Source of the DNA: Terriglobales bacterium
GTDB taxonomy: Bacteria; Acidobacteriota; Terriglobia; Terriglobales; Acidobacteriaceae
DNA: 64,000 bases
Assembly: GCA_035937135.1 (NCBI GenBank)
Contig: DASYVL010000040.1
Coordinates: 1 to 64,000, forward strand
Direction: 5' to 3'
Shown here one piece after another: positions 18,389 through 27,245 of this stretch. A program made the position numbers and the translations under genes. Positions within the stretch are counted from its first letter, which is position 1. Every line of letters starts with the position of its first letter. Under the pieces are notes generated by a model. It searched no databases and was not told the DNA's origin. It worked only from the letters and a program-made list of their open reading frames with translations.

Positions 18389-19609
18389 ATGCCGCAGAGT
18401 GAAGAAGGCCGCTCCCGCAATCTCTACGTCTTCGGCGCGACCTCGTTCCTCAACGACACGGCCAGCGAGATGGCCTACTGGATCCTGCCGGCGTTCCTGG
18501 CCAGCCTGGGCGCAGGGCCGGCGGCGCTAGGGCTGATCGAGGGCATCGCCGAGAGCTCGGCGTCGTTCACCAAGCTTCTCTCCGGATACCTCGCCGACCG
18601 CCTGCCGCGGCGCAAGCCCATTGTCGTGGGCGGCTACGCACTGGCCAATCTGGTGAAGCCGCTCTTGGCGGTGGCCACGGCGTGGTGGCAGGTGCTGTTC
18701 ATCCGCTTTGCCGACCGGGCGGCGAAAGGGATGCGGGGCGCGCCGCGCGACGTGATGCTGGCTGAGTCCGTTCCGAAGGAGCGCGTGGGCGCGGCCTTCG
18801 GCTTGATGCAGGCCATGGACACGGCGGGCGCCATCGCCGGACCGCTCCTGGCGCTGGCCATCCTGAAATACTTCGGATTCCGCGAGGTCTTCTGGGCGGC
18901 GGCGGTTCCGGGACTGGCGAGCGTCGTGGTGATGGCGCTGCTGGCGCGGGAGACGCCCGCGGAGGCGCGCCACGGCAGTTCGCAGGCCGCGGATGCGTCC
19001 GCGGCCCTGCGCCCGCCGCTCTCCGCAAGCTTCTATTGGACGATGAGCGCGGTGGCGCTGTTCTCGCTGGGCAACTCCAGCGACATGTTTCTGGTGCTGC
19101 GCGCTCAGGATGCGGGCATCGCCGTGGTATACGCGCCGCTGCTGGGGCTGGTGTTCAACGCGGTGTACACGCTGGCCTCGTGGCCGGCGGGAAAGCTGAG
19201 CGACCGCGTCTCGCGCCCGGCCATGGCGGCGGCAGGATTCCTGGTGTTCGCCGCGGTGTACGTGGTGTTCGCGCTGGCGCCCGCGCGCCCGGCCATCTGG
19301 GCGATGATGGGCTTCTACGGGCTGTTCTACGCGCTCACCAATCCGGTGTTGCGGGCGATGATCGCGGCCACGGTCGCGCCGGAAGCGCGCGGACGCGCCT
19401 TCGGCATCTTCTACTTCGTCTCCAGCGTGACCATGCTCTTCGCCAGCCTGCTGACGGGCGAATTGTGGAAGCATTACGGAGCGCGCGTGCCGTTTCTACT
19501 CTCCGCGGGACTGGCAGCGGCAGCGGCGGTGATGCTGCTATTCGCCCGCACGCCGGGAGGGAAGGGCGAAGCGAAACCAGCGGCAGCCGTTCCTCACACG
19601 GGCGACTGA
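18389..19609 (+). CDS. MFS transporter
   Basis: A 406-residue major facilitator protein with about 12 hydrophobic segments. It begins with a soluble MPQSEEGRSRN, then FLNDTASEMAYWILPAFLASLGAG, a motif typical of a subgroup of MFS proteins; the loop 2-3 motif appears as GYLADRLPRRKP. An internal Ala-rich loop separates the two halves. The substrate cannot be inferred. Its 3' end overlaps the convergent VanZ-like gene by 16 bp. Confidence 0.88.
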   Translation: MPQSEEGRSRNLYVFGATSFLNDTASEMAYWILPAFLASLGAGPAALGLIEGIAESSASFTKLLSGYLADRLPRRKPIVVGGYALANLVKPLLAVATAWWQVLFIRFADRAAKGMRGAPRDVMLAESVPKERVGAAFGLMQAMDTAGAIAGPLLALAILKYFGFREVFWAAAVPGLASVVVMALLARETPAEARHGSSQAADASAALRPPLSASFYWTMSAVALFSLGNSSDMFLVLRAQDAGIAVVYAPLLGLVFNAVYTLASWPAGKLSDRVSRPAMAAAGFLVFAAVYVVFALAPARPAIWAMMGFYGLFYALTNPVLRAMIAATVAPEARGRAFGIFYFVSSVTMLFASLLTGELWKHYGARVPFLLSAGLAAAAAVMLLFARTPGGKGEAKPAAAVPHTGD

Positions 19610-20043
19610 GTCTTTCGCCGCGCGAACCGTGCGATGGCAGCCTGCGCCAGGAGCGCGCCGACGCTGTCCAGCAGCACGTCCCAAGGGGATGCCGTGCGTG
19701 AAAGGACGAAGCTCTGGTGGAACTCGTCGCCGATCGCGAGCAGCATGCTCACCAGCAGGGCGAGCAGCGCCCACGAGGGGTTCCATCCCGCGCGCGGGCC
19801 GCGTTGGGCGCGGAACCAGAGCGCACTGAGCGTGAAATAGACGGTCAGGTGCGCGCTCTTGCGCACCAGGAAGTGGATGAGGACGAAGCGCGCATCCGGG
19901 ATCTTCCCAAAGATCCACTCCAGGAAGGGACGCAGGATGTGTCCTGTTCGCTCCGCGGAAAACGTCCCGGTGGAGAAGAGAAAGACCAGCGCCGCCCAAG
20001 CGAAGGCGGGGAGCCAGTAGCGAAAAAAGTTCTCAGTTCTCAG
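19594..20043 (-). CDS. VanZ-like membrane protein, start codon unresolved
   Basis: The frame encodes a VanZ-family protein: FFRYWLPAFAWAALVFLFST, then HFLVRKSAHLTVYF and GDEFHQSFVLSRTASPWDVLLDSVGA, with four hydrophobic segments and the conserved RKSAH and DEFHQ motifs. VanZ proteins are linked to glycopeptide resistance or envelope functions, mostly uncharacterised. The frame is open from a stop at 20047-20049, yet no ATG, GTG or TTG occurs before GTG 19866, which would delete TM1. The first possible start is CTG at 20043, inside a heptamer array. Translation may use CTG, or the start was destroyed. guaB lies upstream on the same strand, 58 bp away. Confidence 0.7.
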   Translation of the reverse strand: MRTENFFRYWLPAFAWAALVFLFSTGTFSAERTGHILRPFLEWIFGKIPDARFVLIHFLVRKSAHLTVYFTLSALWFRAQRGPRAGWNPSWALLALLVSMLLAIGDEFHQSFVLSRTASPWDVLLDSVGALLAQAAIARFARRKTQSPV

Positions 20044-20058
20044 TAGTCAGTTCTCGGT
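20031..20058 (-). repeat. Heptamer array (ACTGAGA family) before the VanZ-like gene
   Basis: On the minus strand: ACCGAGA, ACTGACT, ACTGAGA, ACTGAGA. It has the same orientation relative to the downstream gene as the copies in the ribosomal cluster, and it occupies the expected start-codon region. Confidence 0.75.
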
Positions 20059-20101
20059 CAAAGAATTGATTCTTCAGAACCGAAGCCGTTGACTTTCACG
20101 G

Positions 20102-21613
20102 CTACTCCAATCGGTAATTCGGGGCCTCGCGGGTGATGATGACGTCGTGGACGTGGCTCTCGCGGAGGCCGGCGCCCGAGATGCGCACGAAGCGCGCCTT
20201 CTGCTGCAGCTCAGGGATGGTGGCGCAGCCGCAATAACCCATGCCGGAGCGCAGGCCGCCCACCAGTTGCTGCACCATGGCGGCGAGCTGTCCCTTGTAG
20301 GGGACGCGACCCTCGATGCCTTCGGGAACGAACTTCAGCAGGCGGTTCGAGTCGCCGTCTTCCATCTCCTCGGTGATGGCGGCGGAGGAATCGCCATCAT
20401 TGGTCTGGGCGTAGCGCTCGGCCGAGCCCGCGCCCATGGCGGCCATCGAACCCATGCCGCGGTAGGATTTGAAGGAGCGTCCCTGGTAGAGGATTGTCTC
20501 ACCGGGGCTCTCGTCGGTGCCGGCGAACAGCGAGCCGATCATGACGGAGCTGGCGCCGGCGGCCAGGGCCTTGGTGATGTCGCCGGAGAACTTGATGCCA
20601 CCGTCGGCAATGACGGGAACGGCCGCGTCCTTGGCGGCGCGGTAGGCCTCGGCGATGGCGGTGACCTGGGGCACGCCAGCGCCGGTGACGATGCGGGTGG
20701 TGCAGATGGAGCCGGGGCCGATGCCGACCTTGAGCGCGTCCACGCCCGCCTTGGTGAGTTCGCAGGCGCCGTCGAAGGTGCCCACGTTGCCGGCGATCAA
20801 GTCAATCTCCGGCAGCTTGGACTTGATGGTCTTGATGGCTTCGAGGACGCGCGAGGAGTGGCCGTGGGCGCTGTCGATGGCCAGCACGTCCACCTTGGAC
20901 TTGGCCATCTCCTGGGCGCGCTCCAGGAAGTCGCCGGTGGCCCCGATGGCGGCGGCCACGCGCAGGCGGCCGTGGTCGTCCTTAGCCGCGTTGGGGTACT
21001 TGAGCTTCTTTTGGATGTCCTTGACCGTGATCAGGCCCTTGAGGACATAGTTCTTGTCCACCACCAGGAGCTTCTCCACGCGGTGGTGGTGGAGGATCTT
21101 CTCCGCCTCTTCCAGCGTGGTGCCCACGGGGACGGTGATCAGGTTCTCGCGGGTCATGACCTTGCTGATGGGAATGTCGGTGCGGGTCTCGAAGCGCAGG
21201 TCGCGGTTGGTGAGGATGCCGACCAGCTTTTTGTTCTTGGTGATGGGGACGCCGGAGATCTTGTACTTGCGCATGACCTCGAGGGCGTCGGAGATCTTGT
21301 CGTCGGGCGACATGGTGACCGGGTCCACGATCATGCCGCTCTCCGAGCGCTTCACCTTGTCCACCTCGCCGGCCTGCTGCTCGATGGAGAAGTTGCGGTG
21401 GATGATGCCGATGCCGCCCTGCTGGGCCAGGGCGATGGCCAGGCGGGATTCAGTCACCGTGTCCATGGCCGCTGAAACCAGCGGGATGTTCAGGGTGATG
21501 TTGCGGGAGAGGCGCGTCGAGGTGTTGGCGGTGGCCGGCACCACGTCCGAGCGGGCGGGCAGCAGCAACACGTCGTCAAAGGTCAGGGCTTCAGGGACAG
21601 GGAAGTGGATCAT
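20102..21613 (-). CDS. guaB: Inosine-5'-monophosphate dehydrogenase
   Basis: Oxidises IMP to XMP, the committed step of GMP synthesis, in the cytoplasm. The 503-residue protein starts [16 protein letters not shown], has an inserted CBS pair (about residues 95-215, including [12 protein letters not shown]), the active-site loop [18 protein letters not shown] with the catalytic Cys, and the flap with RGMGSMAAM and EGVE-like [11 protein letters not shown]. Full length. A TAAAAT at 21651-21656 (minus strand) could be a -10 box, with no clear -35. It is divergent from rimP. Confidence 0.97.
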   Translation of the reverse strand: MIHFPVPEALTFDDVLLLPARSDVVPATANTSTRLSRNITLNIPLVSAAMDTVTESRLAIALAQQGGIGIIHRNFSIEQQAGEVDKVKRSESGMIVDPVTMSPDDKISDALEVMRKYKISGVPITKNKKLVGILTNRDLRFETRTDIPISKVMTRENLITVPVGTTLEEAEKILHHHRVEKLLVVDKNYVLKGLITVKDIQKKLKYPNAAKDDHGRLRVAAAIGATGDFLERAQEMAKSKVDVLAIDSAHGHSSRVLEAIKTIKSKLPEIDLIAGNVGTFDGACELTKAGVDALKVGIGPGSICTTRIVTGAGVPQVTAIAEAYRAAKDAAVPVIADGGIKFSGDITKALAAGASSVMIGSLFAGTDESPGETILYQGRSFKSYRGMGSMAAMGAGSAERYAQTNDGDSSAAITEEMEDGDSNRLLKFVPEGIEGRVPYKGQLAAMVQQLVGGLRSGMGYCGCATIPELQQKARFVRISGAGLRESHVHDVIITREAPNYRLE

Positions 21614-21714
21614 GGATTGTTTCTCGGGAGCGGGAAGTAGGCCATTGGCTATTTTAGCATCCGCCGGACGACCGAACGCCGTCGGGAGGTTACCGCTGGG
21701 CCCGGCGGCCCCAT

Positions 21715-21743
21715 TTGTCTTTTGCCCCTGAGGGGCGTATATT
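21715..21743 (+). promoter_or_regulatory. Sigma70-type promoter of the rimP-nusA-infB operon
   Basis: TTGTCT (21715-21720), a 17-base spacer and TATATT (21738-21743) match the housekeeping consensus well. A start of transcription near 21750 would give a leader of about 100 bases. The spacer itself contains GCCCC-TGA-GGGGC. Confidence 0.7.
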
Positions 21744-21774
21744 TTCTGTTGTTACTGATGTGGCGAAACACACC

Positions 21775-21800
21775 AGTGGGCGAGAGCCCACTTTTTATTT
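21775..21800 (+). terminator. Leader terminator or attenuator before rimP
   Basis: AGTGGG-CGAGAG-CCCACT followed by TTTTATTT is a compact intrinsic-terminator shape inside the leader, between promoter and rimP ATG. A similar GUGGG/CCCAC hairpin precedes rimP-nusA operons in distant bacteria, which supports a regulatory role, probably feedback by NusA or related factors. The mechanism is inferred. Confidence 0.65.
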
Positions 21801-21853
21801 GAGGCTGCGGGCCGCCGGGTGGCAGGCCCCGGTCCATTGGACGTAGAGCACTG

Positions 21854-22444
21854 ATGGCGTTGGATTTGGAGGCTATCCGGGGGATTGCGGCGCGGGTGGC
21901 CGCCTCCTACAGCTTGGAGATTTGGGAGGTGGAGCTGCGCGGCACCGGCGGCAGGTCCCGGATGCTGCGGGTCTACATTGACCGGCCCAGTGGGGGAGTG
22001 GCCTCAAGCAGCGGGTCGGGGCAGGCGGACGGGACCCCGGCGGTCGGGGGCGTGACGCACGAGGATTGCGTCAACGTCAGCCGGGAGCTGGGGACGATCC
22101 TCGACGTCGAGGACGCGGTGCCCGGCGGGACGTACCTGCTGGAAGTGTCGTCGCCTGGCCTGGACCGGAAGCTGGCGAAGCCGGCGGATTTTGAGCGCTT
22201 CGTCGGCAGCCTGGTGAAGCTGATGACGCGGGAGCCGGTGAATGAGAACCGGCACTTCGAGGGTCGGTTGGAGCGGTTCGGCGAGGGCAGGCTGGTGCTG
22301 AGCCTGGAAGAGAAAAAGGAAAAGGGAAAAGGGAAGAAGAAGCGCGGGCGGGACGCCCGCGCGACAGCTGGCGAGACGCCGGCGCTACGAGTGGAGATTG
22401 AGTTGAGCAACGTGGAGCGGGCGCACTTGGTGCCGGAGATCTAA
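21854..22444 (+). CDS. rimP: Ribosome maturation factor RimP, with inserted repeat segment
   Basis: RimP assists 30S maturation. The N-terminal domain begins LDLEAIRGIAARVAASYSLEIWEVEL and holds VSRELGTILDVED ... YLLEVSSPGLDRKL (about residues 70-115), the family hallmark. The C-terminal SH3-like domain (FEGRLERF, VEIELSNVERAHLVPEI) is interrupted by about 25 residues, Lys/Gly-rich and then RGRDARATAGETPALR, encoded by a heptamer run plus a hairpin repeat. A Ser/Gly-rich insertion also lies near residue 55. Product 196 residues versus the usual 150-160. First gene of the nusA operon. Confidence 0.92.
   Translation: MALDLEAIRGIAARVAASYSLEIWEVELRGTGGRSRMLRVYIDRPSGGVASSSGSGQADGTPAVGGVTHEDCVNVSRELGTILDVEDAVPGGTYLLEVSSPGLDRKLAKPADFERFVGSLVKLMTREPVNENRHFEGRLERFGEGRLVLSLEEKKEKGKGKKKRGRDARATAGETPALRVEIELSNVERAHLVPEI
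22317..22391 (+). repeat. Spacer-type repeat cassette inside rimP
   Basis: Heptamers AGGAAAA, GGGAAAA, GGGAAGA are followed by a perfect 9-bp stem (GCGCGGGCG-GGA-CGCCCGCGC, 22342-22362) and a CTGGCGAGACGCCGGCG segment. All three parts have relatives in spacers of this window. The cassette keeps the rimP reading frame. Confidence 0.8.
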
Positions 22445-22447
22445 GAA

Positions 22448-22528
22448 GGGAAAAGGGCAAAGGGCAAAGGGAAAAGGGAAAAGAGTCAAAGGCAAAGGCC
22501 GCGGGCGAGGGCGCCCGCGCCACACAGG
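22448..22528. repeat. GGGAAAA heptamers plus GCGGGCG hairpin after rimP
   Basis: GGGAAAA, GGGCAAA twice and GGGAAAA twice (22448-22482), a degenerate GTCAAAG/GCAAAGG tail, then the hairpin GCGGGCG-AGGG-CGCCCGC with its CACACAGG flank (22501-22528). The order heptamers then hairpin repeats that seen inside rimP. Confidence 0.75.
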
Positions 22529-22544
22529 CCGAGAGCTGGGAAGT

Positions 22545-22606
22545 ACTGAGTACCGAGTACTGAGAACCGAGAACTGACGACCGAGAACTGGGAACCGGGA
22601 ACTGCC
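22545..22606 (+). repeat. Nine-unit heptamer array (ACTGAGA/ACCGAGA) before nusA
   Basis: Nine contiguous units in exact 7-bp register, strictly alternating between ACTG- and ACCG-type units for the whole length and ending directly at the nusA ATG at 22607. This is the longest and most regular array of the window. Confidence 0.9.
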
Positions 22607-24325
22607 ATGGCGAGCTTGCTATACCAGACGATCGAGGGGCTGAGCCGCGAGAAGGGGATCGATCCCCAGATCGTGGTCAGCGCGGTGGAAGACGCCATGG
22701 TGGTGGCGACGCGGAAGTCTTTGAAGTCGGTGGAGAACCTGCGGGCGGAGCTGGACAAGGAGTCCGGCGCCATCTACGTGTACGCGGTGAAGTCGGTGGT
22801 GGAGACGCCGGAGCTGGTGGAAGACCCCAACCTGCAGATCCCGCTGGACGAAGCGCGCAAGACGGACGCCGCGGTGGAAGCCGGCGGCGAGGTGCGCTTC
22901 CTGCGCACCACGCACGAGATGTCGCGCCCGTCCGGGCTGGGACGGATCTCGGCGCAGCTGGCCAAGCAGGTGATCTTCCAGAAGGTGCGCGAGGCGGAGC
23001 GGGACACGGTTTACAACGAGTACATCGGGCGCGTGGGCGAGATCGTGAACGTCGCAGTGAAGCGCGTGGAAGGCCCGGACGTGATCTTCGAGCTGGGAAC
23101 GACGGAGGCGCGCATGCCGCGCAAGGAGCAGTCGCGGCTGGAGTCGTTCGCGGTGGGCGAGCGGGTGCGCGCGGTGATCGTGCGGGTGGAGAAGGCGAGC
23201 AAGGGCCCGGGAGTGATCGTCTCGCGGGCGGCGCCGGAGCTGGTGCAGAACCTGTTCCAGACGGAAGTGCCGGAGATCTATGACGGCACGGTGGTGATCC
23301 GCGCCATCGCGCGCGAGGCGGGCGAGCGCACCAAGATCGCGGTGATGTCCAAGGACAAGGACGTGGATTGTGTGGGCGCGTGCGTGGGCATGAAGGGCAT
23401 GCGGGTGCAGTCCATCATCCGCGAACTGCGCGGGGAAAAGATCGACATCATCGAGTTCAACGAGGAGCCGGTGACCTTCGCCCAGAAGGCGCTGCAGCCG
23501 GCCAAGGTGAGCCGCGTCTCCATCGTGGATGCGGCGGAGAAGCACCTGGAAGTGATTGTGGACGACACGCAGTTGTCCCTCGCCATCGGCAAGAAGGGGC
23601 AGAACGTGCGCCTGGCGGCGAAACTGCTGGGATGGAAGATCGACATCAAGAGCGAGGAAGAGAAGCGGCAGGAGGTGGAGCTGCAGATGTCGGCGCTGGT
23701 CTCACCACCCACCACGCCGCTGGAGAAAGTGGAGGACCTGAGCGGGGGGCTGATGGAGAAGCTGACCGCCGCGGGCGTGACCACGGTGGAGGCGCTGGCC
23801 GACATGACGCCGGAGCAGTTGGAGGCCATCCCGGGGATCGGGCCCAAGACGGTGGAAAAAATCACCGTGGCTGTGACAGACTTCTTCGCCAAACTCGAGG
23901 CGGCGCAGGCTGCTGAGGCGGCGGCGCAGGCAGAAGTGGCTGCGGCAGAGGCTGCAGTAGCGGAAGCAGCAGCAGCGGAAGCGGCTGCGGCGGAAGCGGC
24001 GGCGGAAGCAGCGACGGCGGAGGCATCGGCCCAGGCAGAAGCAGCGGCGGCGCCGGCCCAGGAATCAACGGAAACAGCGCCGGAGGCTGTGGCAGCAGAG
24101 GCTGCGCCGGCGAAGGAGCAAGCGGAAGCGACTCCCGAAGCTGCGGTGGCGGCTGAGGAACAAGTGAAGGCGGCTCCGGCTGCTGCGGTGGCGGCTGAGG
24201 AACAAGTGGAGGCGGTTCAGGATGCTGCGGTGGCGGAAGCAGCGCCGGCGGCAGAGCCGGAAGCGCCGGCTTCGTCAGATTCCGCGGGCTCCGAGGAGCC
24301 GGGCAAGGTTTCGGAAGAGTCGTAA
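22607..24325 (+). CDS. nusA: Transcription termination/antitermination factor NusA
   Basis: NusA binds RNA polymerase and modulates pausing, termination and antitermination. Domains in order: N-terminal polymerase-binding domain (1 to about 130), S1 (VNVAVKRVEGPDVIFELG region), two KH domains (with GACVGMKGMRVQSII and LAIGKKGQNVRLAAKL), then an HhH segment (LEAIPGIGPKTVEKI, about 405-420). From about residue 435 to 572 the tail is almost all Ala, Glu, Pro and Val and contains a 42-bp internal duplication. Such a tail is not part of the NusA core and is probably disordered. The start is preceded by heptamers with no clear Shine-Dalgarno site. Confidence 0.96.
   Translation: MASLLYQTIEGLSREKGIDPQIVVSAVEDAMVVATRKSLKSVENLRAELDKESGAIYVYAVKSVVETPELVEDPNLQIPLDEARKTDAAVEAGGEVRFLRTTHEMSRPSGLGRISAQLAKQVIFQKVREAERDTVYNEYIGRVGEIVNVAVKRVEGPDVIFELGTTEARMPRKEQSRLESFAVGERVRAVIVRVEKASKGPGVIVSRAAPELVQNLFQTEVPEIYDGTVVIRAIAREAGERTKIAVMSKDKDVDCVGACVGMKGMRVQSIIRELRGEKIDIIEFNEEPVTFAQKALQPAKVSRVSIVDAAEKHLEVIVDDTQLSLAIGKKGQNVRLAAKLLGWKIDIKSEEEKRQEVELQMSALVSPPTTPLEKVEDLSGGLMEKLTAAGVTTVEALADMTPEQLEAIPGIGPKTVEKITVAVTDFFAKLEAAQAAEAAAQAEVAAAEAAVAEAAAAEAAAAEAAAEAATAEASAQAEAAAAPAQESTETAPEAVAAEAAPAKEQAEATPEAAVAAEEQVKAAPAAAVAAEEQVEAVQDAAVAEAAPAAEPEAPASSDSAGSEEPGKVSEES
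24140..24208 (+). repeat. 42-bp period direct repeat in the nusA tail
   Basis: A 27-base word starting GCTGCGGTGGCGGCTG is repeated exactly at 24140-24166 and 24182-24208, giving two copies of AAVAAEEQV. It points to recent expansion of the low-complexity tail. Confidence 0.75.
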
Positions 24326-24335
24326 GAACAGAATC

Positions 24336-24353
24336 GCCCCGATCGGTCGGGGC
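24336..24353. other. Hairpin between nusA and infB
   Basis: GCCCCGA-TCGG-TCGGGGC forms a 7-bp stem in the 118-bp spacer. There is no T-run, so it is not an obvious terminator; nusA and infB are probably cotranscribed. Confidence 0.4.
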
Positions 24354-24443
24354 AGTGACCCGTACAGAAACGGGGGGTTGCTATGAGCTAAGGGATTGCG
24401 AGGGACGCCCAACCGAGGCGTTCCGGAGGGAAGCAAAGGGCGC

Positions 24444-27191
24444 ATGGAAAAGGTTCGCATCAACGATCTGGCCCGGGAGCTGGAGGTCAAGAGCAAGTCG
24501 ATTCTCGACCTCCTGAAGCAGGTGGGCGTCACTGAGAAGAAGACGCACTCCAGCTCCATCGAGCCGGGCGAAGCGGAGAAGGTGCGCCGCCACTTCCACG
24601 CCCAGGTGGAGGCTGCGTCTTCCGCCAAAGAGAGCCGCGCCGCCCGCCCCGAGCCGGGCGAGATCAAGACCAAGATCGACCTTTCCAAGATCTCGAAGCC
24701 GGGCGACGTACTGAAGGCCATCACCAAGCAAACCACGCCGGAGGTTGCGCCGCGCGCGGTGGCACCCGTGGCCGCGAAACCTGTCGCGCCAGCCACCCCA
24801 ACTGTGAAGCCGGTAGCGCCGGCGGCTCCCGCGGTTGCCAAGCCCGCAGCCGCGGCTCCGGCGGCAGCAGTTGCGTCGGCGGTGCGTCCGCCTGCGCCTC
24901 CACCGGCGGCGACGGCGCATGTGGCGGCTCCGGCTGCGCCGGCGATGCCGGTTGCGCCAGCGAGGCGGATGATCACGCCGCAGACCGGGCCGCGCCCCGT
25001 CTATCAGGCGCCCATGGCGCCCGCAAGAGCAGCCGGGGCTCCTCCGATTCCGCGGATGGCGCCGGGACGGCCCGTGCCGGGACGTCCGGTGCCAGGTCAG
25101 CCGATCTTCCAGCGCCCGCGGCCGCAGGCACCCACGTCGCGGCTGCCGCTGCGCCCGGGCGAGCGGCGTCCGATGCATCCCACGCGGACATCGCCCGCGG
25201 GAACGCGCCCCACCGGCCGGCCGATGGGTGTGGGTCCAGGGGGAATGGCGCCGCCTGCGGGACGTCCCATGGGACGCCCGGGCGGACCAGCGCGACGCCC
25301 TGGCCAACGCTACGTTCCTCGCGGGATCAAGGAAGGCCCGATGAAGGGCTTTGTCCCGCCGCCGCGGCTGGCCTCGCTCACCGAAGCGCTGCCCATCAGC
25401 CGCACCATCACCATCACTGAGGGCATCAGCGTCAAAGATCTGGCGGAGAAGGTCGAAGTGCGCGCCAAGGACGTGATTGCGCGGCTTATGGCGCGGGGCG
25501 TGTTTGCCACCATCAACCAGACGCTGGACGCGGAGCTGGCCAAAGAGATGGCGCGGCAGTTCGGCGCGGACGCCAACGTGATCACCTTCGAGGAGCAGGA
25601 AGCGCAGGCGCTGGGCGAAAGCCCGATCGCGGGCGAAGAGAAGTCCGGAGGAGAGGTCCCGCGGCCGCCGGTGGTCACGGTGATGGGGCACGTGGACCAT
25701 GGAAAGACGTCGCTGCTGGACGCTATCCGGCTGACCAGCGTGGCCGAAGGCGAAGCCGGAGGAATCACCCAGCACATCGGCGCCTACAAGGTACGGGTGA
25801 CGGACGAGAAGTCTCCCGCCTTCGGGCGCGAGATCGTCTTCCTGGATACCCCGGGCCACGAGGCCTTTACCCGCATGCGGGCCCGCGGCGCCAAGGTTAC
25901 GGACGTGGTGGTGCTGGTGGTGGCGGCGGATGACGGCGTGATGCCACAGACGCTCGAAGCCATCGATCACGCGCAGGCGGCCAAGGTGCCGCTGGTGGTG
26001 GCGGTCAACAAAGTCGACAAGCCGGAAGCGATGGCGGAGCGCGTCAAGAAGCAGCTCGCCGATCGCGGACTGGTGCCAGAGGATTGGGGCGGGACCACGG
26101 TGTTCGTCGAGGTCTCCGCCAAGAAGAAGACCAACCTGAACCTGCTGATGGAGATGGTCTGCCTGGTGGCGGACCTGCAGGAGCTGAAGGCGTCGCCGGA
26201 GCGTCCGGCGACCGGGGCGGTGCTGGAGGCGAAGCTGGACCGCGGGCGCGGCGCGGTGGCCACCGTCCTGGTACAGAACGGGACGCTGCGCAGCGGCGAT
26301 ACGTTCATCGTGGGCAACGTCTTCGGAAAAGTTCGCGCCATGTTCGACGACCGGGGCAACGCCATCGAAGAAGCGCCGCCCTCGACGCCGGTGGAGATCC
26401 TGGGCCTGGAAGGATTGCCGCAGGCGGGCGACCAGTTCACGGTGATCGCCGACCGCGCCAAGGCCAAGCTGATCGCGGGATACCGCGAACAGAAGGCGCG
26501 CGAGCTGCAGCTGGCCAAGAGCTCGCGGGTGTCGCTGGAGAGCCTGGCGGAGCGGATCAAGAACGCGGGGATGAAAGAGCTGCCGCTCATCCTGAAGGGC
26601 GACGTGCAAGGATCGGTGGAGGTGCTGAACGATTCGCTCTCCAAACTTTCGGGCGAGAAGGTGAAGATCAAGATCCTGCACGCGGCAGTGGGCGCCATCA
26701 CCGAGACCGACGTGCTGCTGGCCTCGGCGTCGAACGCCATCATCGTCGGCTTCAACGTGCGGCCGGAGCGCAAGGCGCAGGAGCTGGCCGCGCAGGAAAA
26801 AGTGGACATCCGGCTGCACTCCATCATTTACGAGCTGCACGACGAGATCAAGAAAGCCATGTCCGGCCTGCTCGAGCCCACCATCAAGGAGACGTTCCTG
26901 GGCCGGGCCGAGGTGCGCGATACCTTCCGCATCCCCAAAGTGGGCACCATCGCCGGCTGCCTGGTGCAGGAGGGCACCATCAAGCGGGACTCCGAGGTGC
27001 GCCTGCTGCGCGACAACGTGGTGATGTTCAAGGGCAAGATCGGATCGCTGCGGCGCTTCAAGGAAGACGTCACCGAGGTGCGCAACAGCCTGGAGTGCGG
27101 AATCGGGATCGCCAACTACGGAGACATCAAAGTCGGCGACGTGCTGGAAGTGTTTGTGACGGAAAAGATCGCGGCGGAAGCAATCGCGTAA
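24444..27191 (+). CDS. infB: Translation initiation factor IF-2
   Basis: IF-2 is the GTPase that places initiator tRNA and joins subunits. The 915-residue protein has an N-terminal IF2_N domain ([22 protein letters not shown]), a long Pro/Ala/Arg-rich linker (about 80-300), a second IF2_N-like segment, then the G domain from about 405: [12 protein letters not shown] (G1), [10 protein letters not shown] (G2), DTPGHEAF (G3), NKVDK (G4), VSAKKK (G5), followed by domains II-IV. ATG 24444 is chosen because it starts the conserved domain; an in-frame ATG at 24396 would add 16 unrelated residues. Confidence 0.97.
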   Translation: MEKVRINDLARELEVKSKSILDLLKQVGVTEKKTHSSSIEPGEAEKVRRHFHAQVEAASSAKESRAARPEPGEIKTKIDLSKISKPGDVLKAITKQTTPEVAPRAVAPVAAKPVAPATPTVKPVAPAAPAVAKPAAAAPAAAVASAVRPPAPPPAATAHVAAPAAPAMPVAPARRMITPQTGPRPVYQAPMAPARAAGAPPIPRMAPGRPVPGRPVPGQPIFQRPRPQAPTSRLPLRPGERRPMHPTRTSPAGTRPTGRPMGVGPGGMAPPAGRPMGRPGGPARRPGQRYVPRGIKEGPMKGFVPPPRLASLTEALPISRTITITEGISVKDLAEKVEVRAKDVIARLMARGVFATINQTLDAELAKEMARQFGADANVITFEEQEAQALGESPIAGEEKSGGEVPRPPVVTVMGHVDHGKTSLLDAIRLTSVAEGEAGGITQHIGAYKVRVTDEKSPAFGREIVFLDTPGHEAFTRMRARGAKVTDVVVLVVAADDGVMPQTLEAIDHAQAAKVPLVVAVNKVDKPEAMAERVKKQLADRGLVPEDWGGTTVFVEVSAKKKTNLNLLMEMVCLVADLQELKASPERPATGAVLEAKLDRGRGAVATVLVQNGTLRSGDTFIVGNVFGKVRAMFDDRGNAIEEAPPSTPVEILGLEGLPQAGDQFTVIADRAKAKLIAGYREQKARELQLAKSSRVSLESLAERIKNAGMKELPLILKGDVQGSVEVLNDSLSKLSGEKVKIKILHAAVGAITETDVLLASASNAIIVGFNVRPERKAQELAAQEKVDIRLHSIIYELHDEIKKAMSGLLEPTIKETFLGRAEVRDTFRIPKVGTIAGCLVQEGTIKRDSEVRLLRDNVVMFKGKIGSLRRFKEDVTEVRNSLECGIGIANYGDIKVGDVLEVFVTEKIAAEAIA

Positions 27192-27197
27192 GGATTC

Positions 27198-27225
27198 AGT
27201 TTCAACTTTAGAGTTTAAAGTTTCG
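27198..27225 (+). repeat. Heptamer array (AGTTTCA family) after infB
   Basis: AGTTTCA, ACTTTAG, AGTTTAA, AGTTTCG in exact 7-bp register, 6 bp after the infB stop. It matches the family found before rpoA. Confidence 0.7.
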
Positions 27226-27245
27226 GGCTGCGGGACCTTGGAACC

